A stretch of DNA of 64,000 nt, from positions 53,164,347 through 53,228,346 of the forward strand of contig NC_082598.1 of NCBI RefSeq assembly GCF_030936135.1, written 5' to 3'. Positions 62,567 through 64,000 of this stretch are shown here, piece after piece. The notes under the pieces are model-generated. The model saw nothing but the letters and a program-made list of their open reading frames with translations, ran no database searches and had not been told where the DNA came from. Both the position numbers and the translations under genes were made by a program. The stretch comes from Gavia stellata (Eukaryota > Chordata > Aves > Gaviiformes > Gaviidae). Positions within the stretch are counted from its first letter, which is position 1. Each line of letters begins with the position of its first letter.

Positions 62567-63706
62567 TAGGGCAATTTGAGTGAGCAAGGGCAGACTGAAG
62601 TTCTCCTGGCAGGGCTGCTAGACTAAGGTGGCACAGTGCTCTGAATGGATACTTTGGGCTTATGTGGAAGTGGGGACAAAATCAAGTTTCAGCACAACTC
62701 AGGTAACCAATACTGTCATTTAAAAAAAAATCCATATTAAATCTCTGTTATCATATAGACGGTATTTTGACAGGAAATGGGACTCTGGAGAAGAGAACTA
62801 GATGTCTCATGTAAGTAAAAATTGCTTCCTGCACTTCCTAGACACCTGTGTGAAGAGCTGTTAGGGTTTTTTTAGAATCCAGATGAATTTCAGAACTAGT
62901 ATTTTAAACCGATAAATAAAATCTGTGGGTTACTTTTTTTTTTTAACAAAACCAAACAGTCCTTACTTACATTAGCTGTTAAGTATTTTAGTGACACACA
63001 ATGTAGTTGTTGCAAATAAAGAACAAATACCACTTACAGATTCTGTTAGACAGACTGCATGGAGGTAAGTGGGGGTAGCATGCCAGTGCTAAAATTAATA
63101 ATATATCAGTTCAGTGTTATTGTTGGTCATTTCAAAGGGGGGAAAAAAGAAAAGGTTGGAGACATCAGAACTACATTTCACGTAATCATAAGGTGGTATA
63201 ATCTGGTAGACTTATCTTGGTAGGGAGGATGGATTCCTAACTTATATGTGTTTGTTTGGTTTTATATTGGAAATAAAAAAAATGCATTTTTGCATTTAAT
63301 AATATAGTTATAAAGTTTTGAATTTCTCTTCATGTGGAGAGAAAAAAGGGTTCTTTGTTTAATGAGAAGGACTTCATCTGCTGTTTAAAGATAATGGAGC
63401 CTGAGGCATTTAGCAGCCTTCCTGGAGAAACGTAATACCTTGCAGGGCTGGACCTCAACTGTTTTTGGCATAAGCCAGTAATTAGCAGACACAGCACAAC
63501 TTTGATCAAGATCTGAATAAAAGACATGGTGAAACTATTCCTTTTGTTTTTCTTTTCTTGTTTTTTTGCAAAAGAGAGATGGAGAAGGTTGTAGCTTGCT
63601 ATGTGGCTTTGTCTGAGGATGTAATAGTATGGCAAATTTTTATTTTAAAGCCACACTGTTTATTTTGATCATGGATATTTTTCTTGGCTGAGTTGGGTTT
63701 TTTCTT

Positions 63707-63727
63707 CCCCCCCCCCCCCCCCCCCCC
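63707..63727. repeat. C21 homopolymer
   Basis: Twenty-one consecutive C residues preceded by a T-rich run. The length is likely to vary between individuals and assemblies. Confidence 0.95.
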
Positions 63728-64000
63728 AATACATTAGCACTAGAGAATGTCTCCTTGTTAAGATGAGATATCATGAATAGCTGCACACGGTGGGTGGGGC
63801 CACATGAAAGTATGAGGGTGAGCTGGAGTAATTGCAAACATTAGATACTTACTCTTCACTACCCTATTCATTGTGTGATTCGCCCAAATGATTTTATTCT
63901 TAAAAAATGCTAAGAATTCATCTGATCCTTCTCATGACGCACCATGTTCCTACTGTTCAGTTTTGTGTTTTTTGTGGTTTTTTTCAAACAACATGGAAGA

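Larger units (their letters stand above)
55189..64000 (+). other. PDLIM5: PDLIM5 intron 3, remainder (runs off the window)
   Basis: This is AT-rich intron to the end of the window with no recognised coding exon or RNA gene. The simple repeats are a TA microsatellite at about 58483-58514, T19 at 59920-59938, T22 at 61147-61168 and C21 at 63707-63727. Two adjacent perfect hairpins lie at 62516-62566. The PDLIM5 linker and LIM exons must lie further downstream if the gene is intact. Confidence 0.6.

Noticed and set aside
46108..64000. Search for the next PDLIM5 exon (post-PDZ linker, AAPKPE-like)
   Set aside because: No stretch encoding the expected Ala/Pro/Ser-rich linker after an acceptor of the right phase was recognised. 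The exon is probably beyond the window, though a short diverged exon could have been missed by eye.
1..64000. CRISPR arrays, rRNA, tRNA, operons, prokaryotic regulatory sites
   Set aside because: No short regular repeat-spacer array, no tRNA cloverleaf with A and B boxes and no rRNA-like sequence was seen. Splice sites, CR1 and the LTR mark the window as vertebrate.

Overview
The window is vertebrate nuclear DNA, most probably from a bird. Almost all of it is intron and flanking DNA of one large split gene on the + strand. There is no operon structure, phage, plasmid or CRISPR. The bird assignment rests on two fragments of the 3' end of a CR1-type LINE, on compact GC-rich islets in otherwise AT-rich DNA, and on a roughly 1 kb endogenous retroviral LTR of a type I recognise from non-galliform bird genomes. 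The species cannot be fixed from the sequence.

The one gene I can support is PDLIM5 (ENH, Enigma homolog), a PDZ-LIM scaffold of the Z-disc and actin cytoskeleton. Three exons are present. A GC-rich noncoding first exon ends at about 4562 inside a CpG island (about 4090-5215). Exon 2 (7487-7622) carries 40 nt of 5' UTR and codons 1-32. Exon 3 (45956-46107) carries codons 33-82 and two bases of codon 83. Together exons 2 and 3 encode the complete N-terminal PDZ domain. Introns 1, 2 and 3 are 2924, 38333 and at least 17893 bases long. The linker and the three LIM domains must lie beyond position 64000, because no later coding exon was recognised here.

Region by region: 1-4055 is upstream DNA with no recognised gene. 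4056-4115 is a CR1 remnant at the island edge. 4090-5215 is the promoter island, exon 1 and a G-rich start of intron 1. 5216-7486 is the rest of intron 1. 7623-45955 is intron 2, with another CR1 remnant (about 21777-21832), a five-unit 40-bp minisatellite (39311-39514) and two small CpG-rich islets (about 23120-23265 and 40215-40480). From 46108 onward is intron 3, with an A/C-rich foldback (50502-50565), a third CpG-rich islet (about 53425-53655), a sense-oriented solo-like LTR (about 54175-55188) and two adjacent hairpins (62516-62566).

No novel multi-gene system is visible. The observations most worth checking are RNA-level: sequence flanking exon 3 that could modulate its splicing, the fact that retaining intron 3 would give an exact PDZ-only protein, the sense LTR with its own TATA-like and polyadenylation signals, and a speculative cluster of exon-like open stretches on the minus strand at 23.5-25.4 kb.
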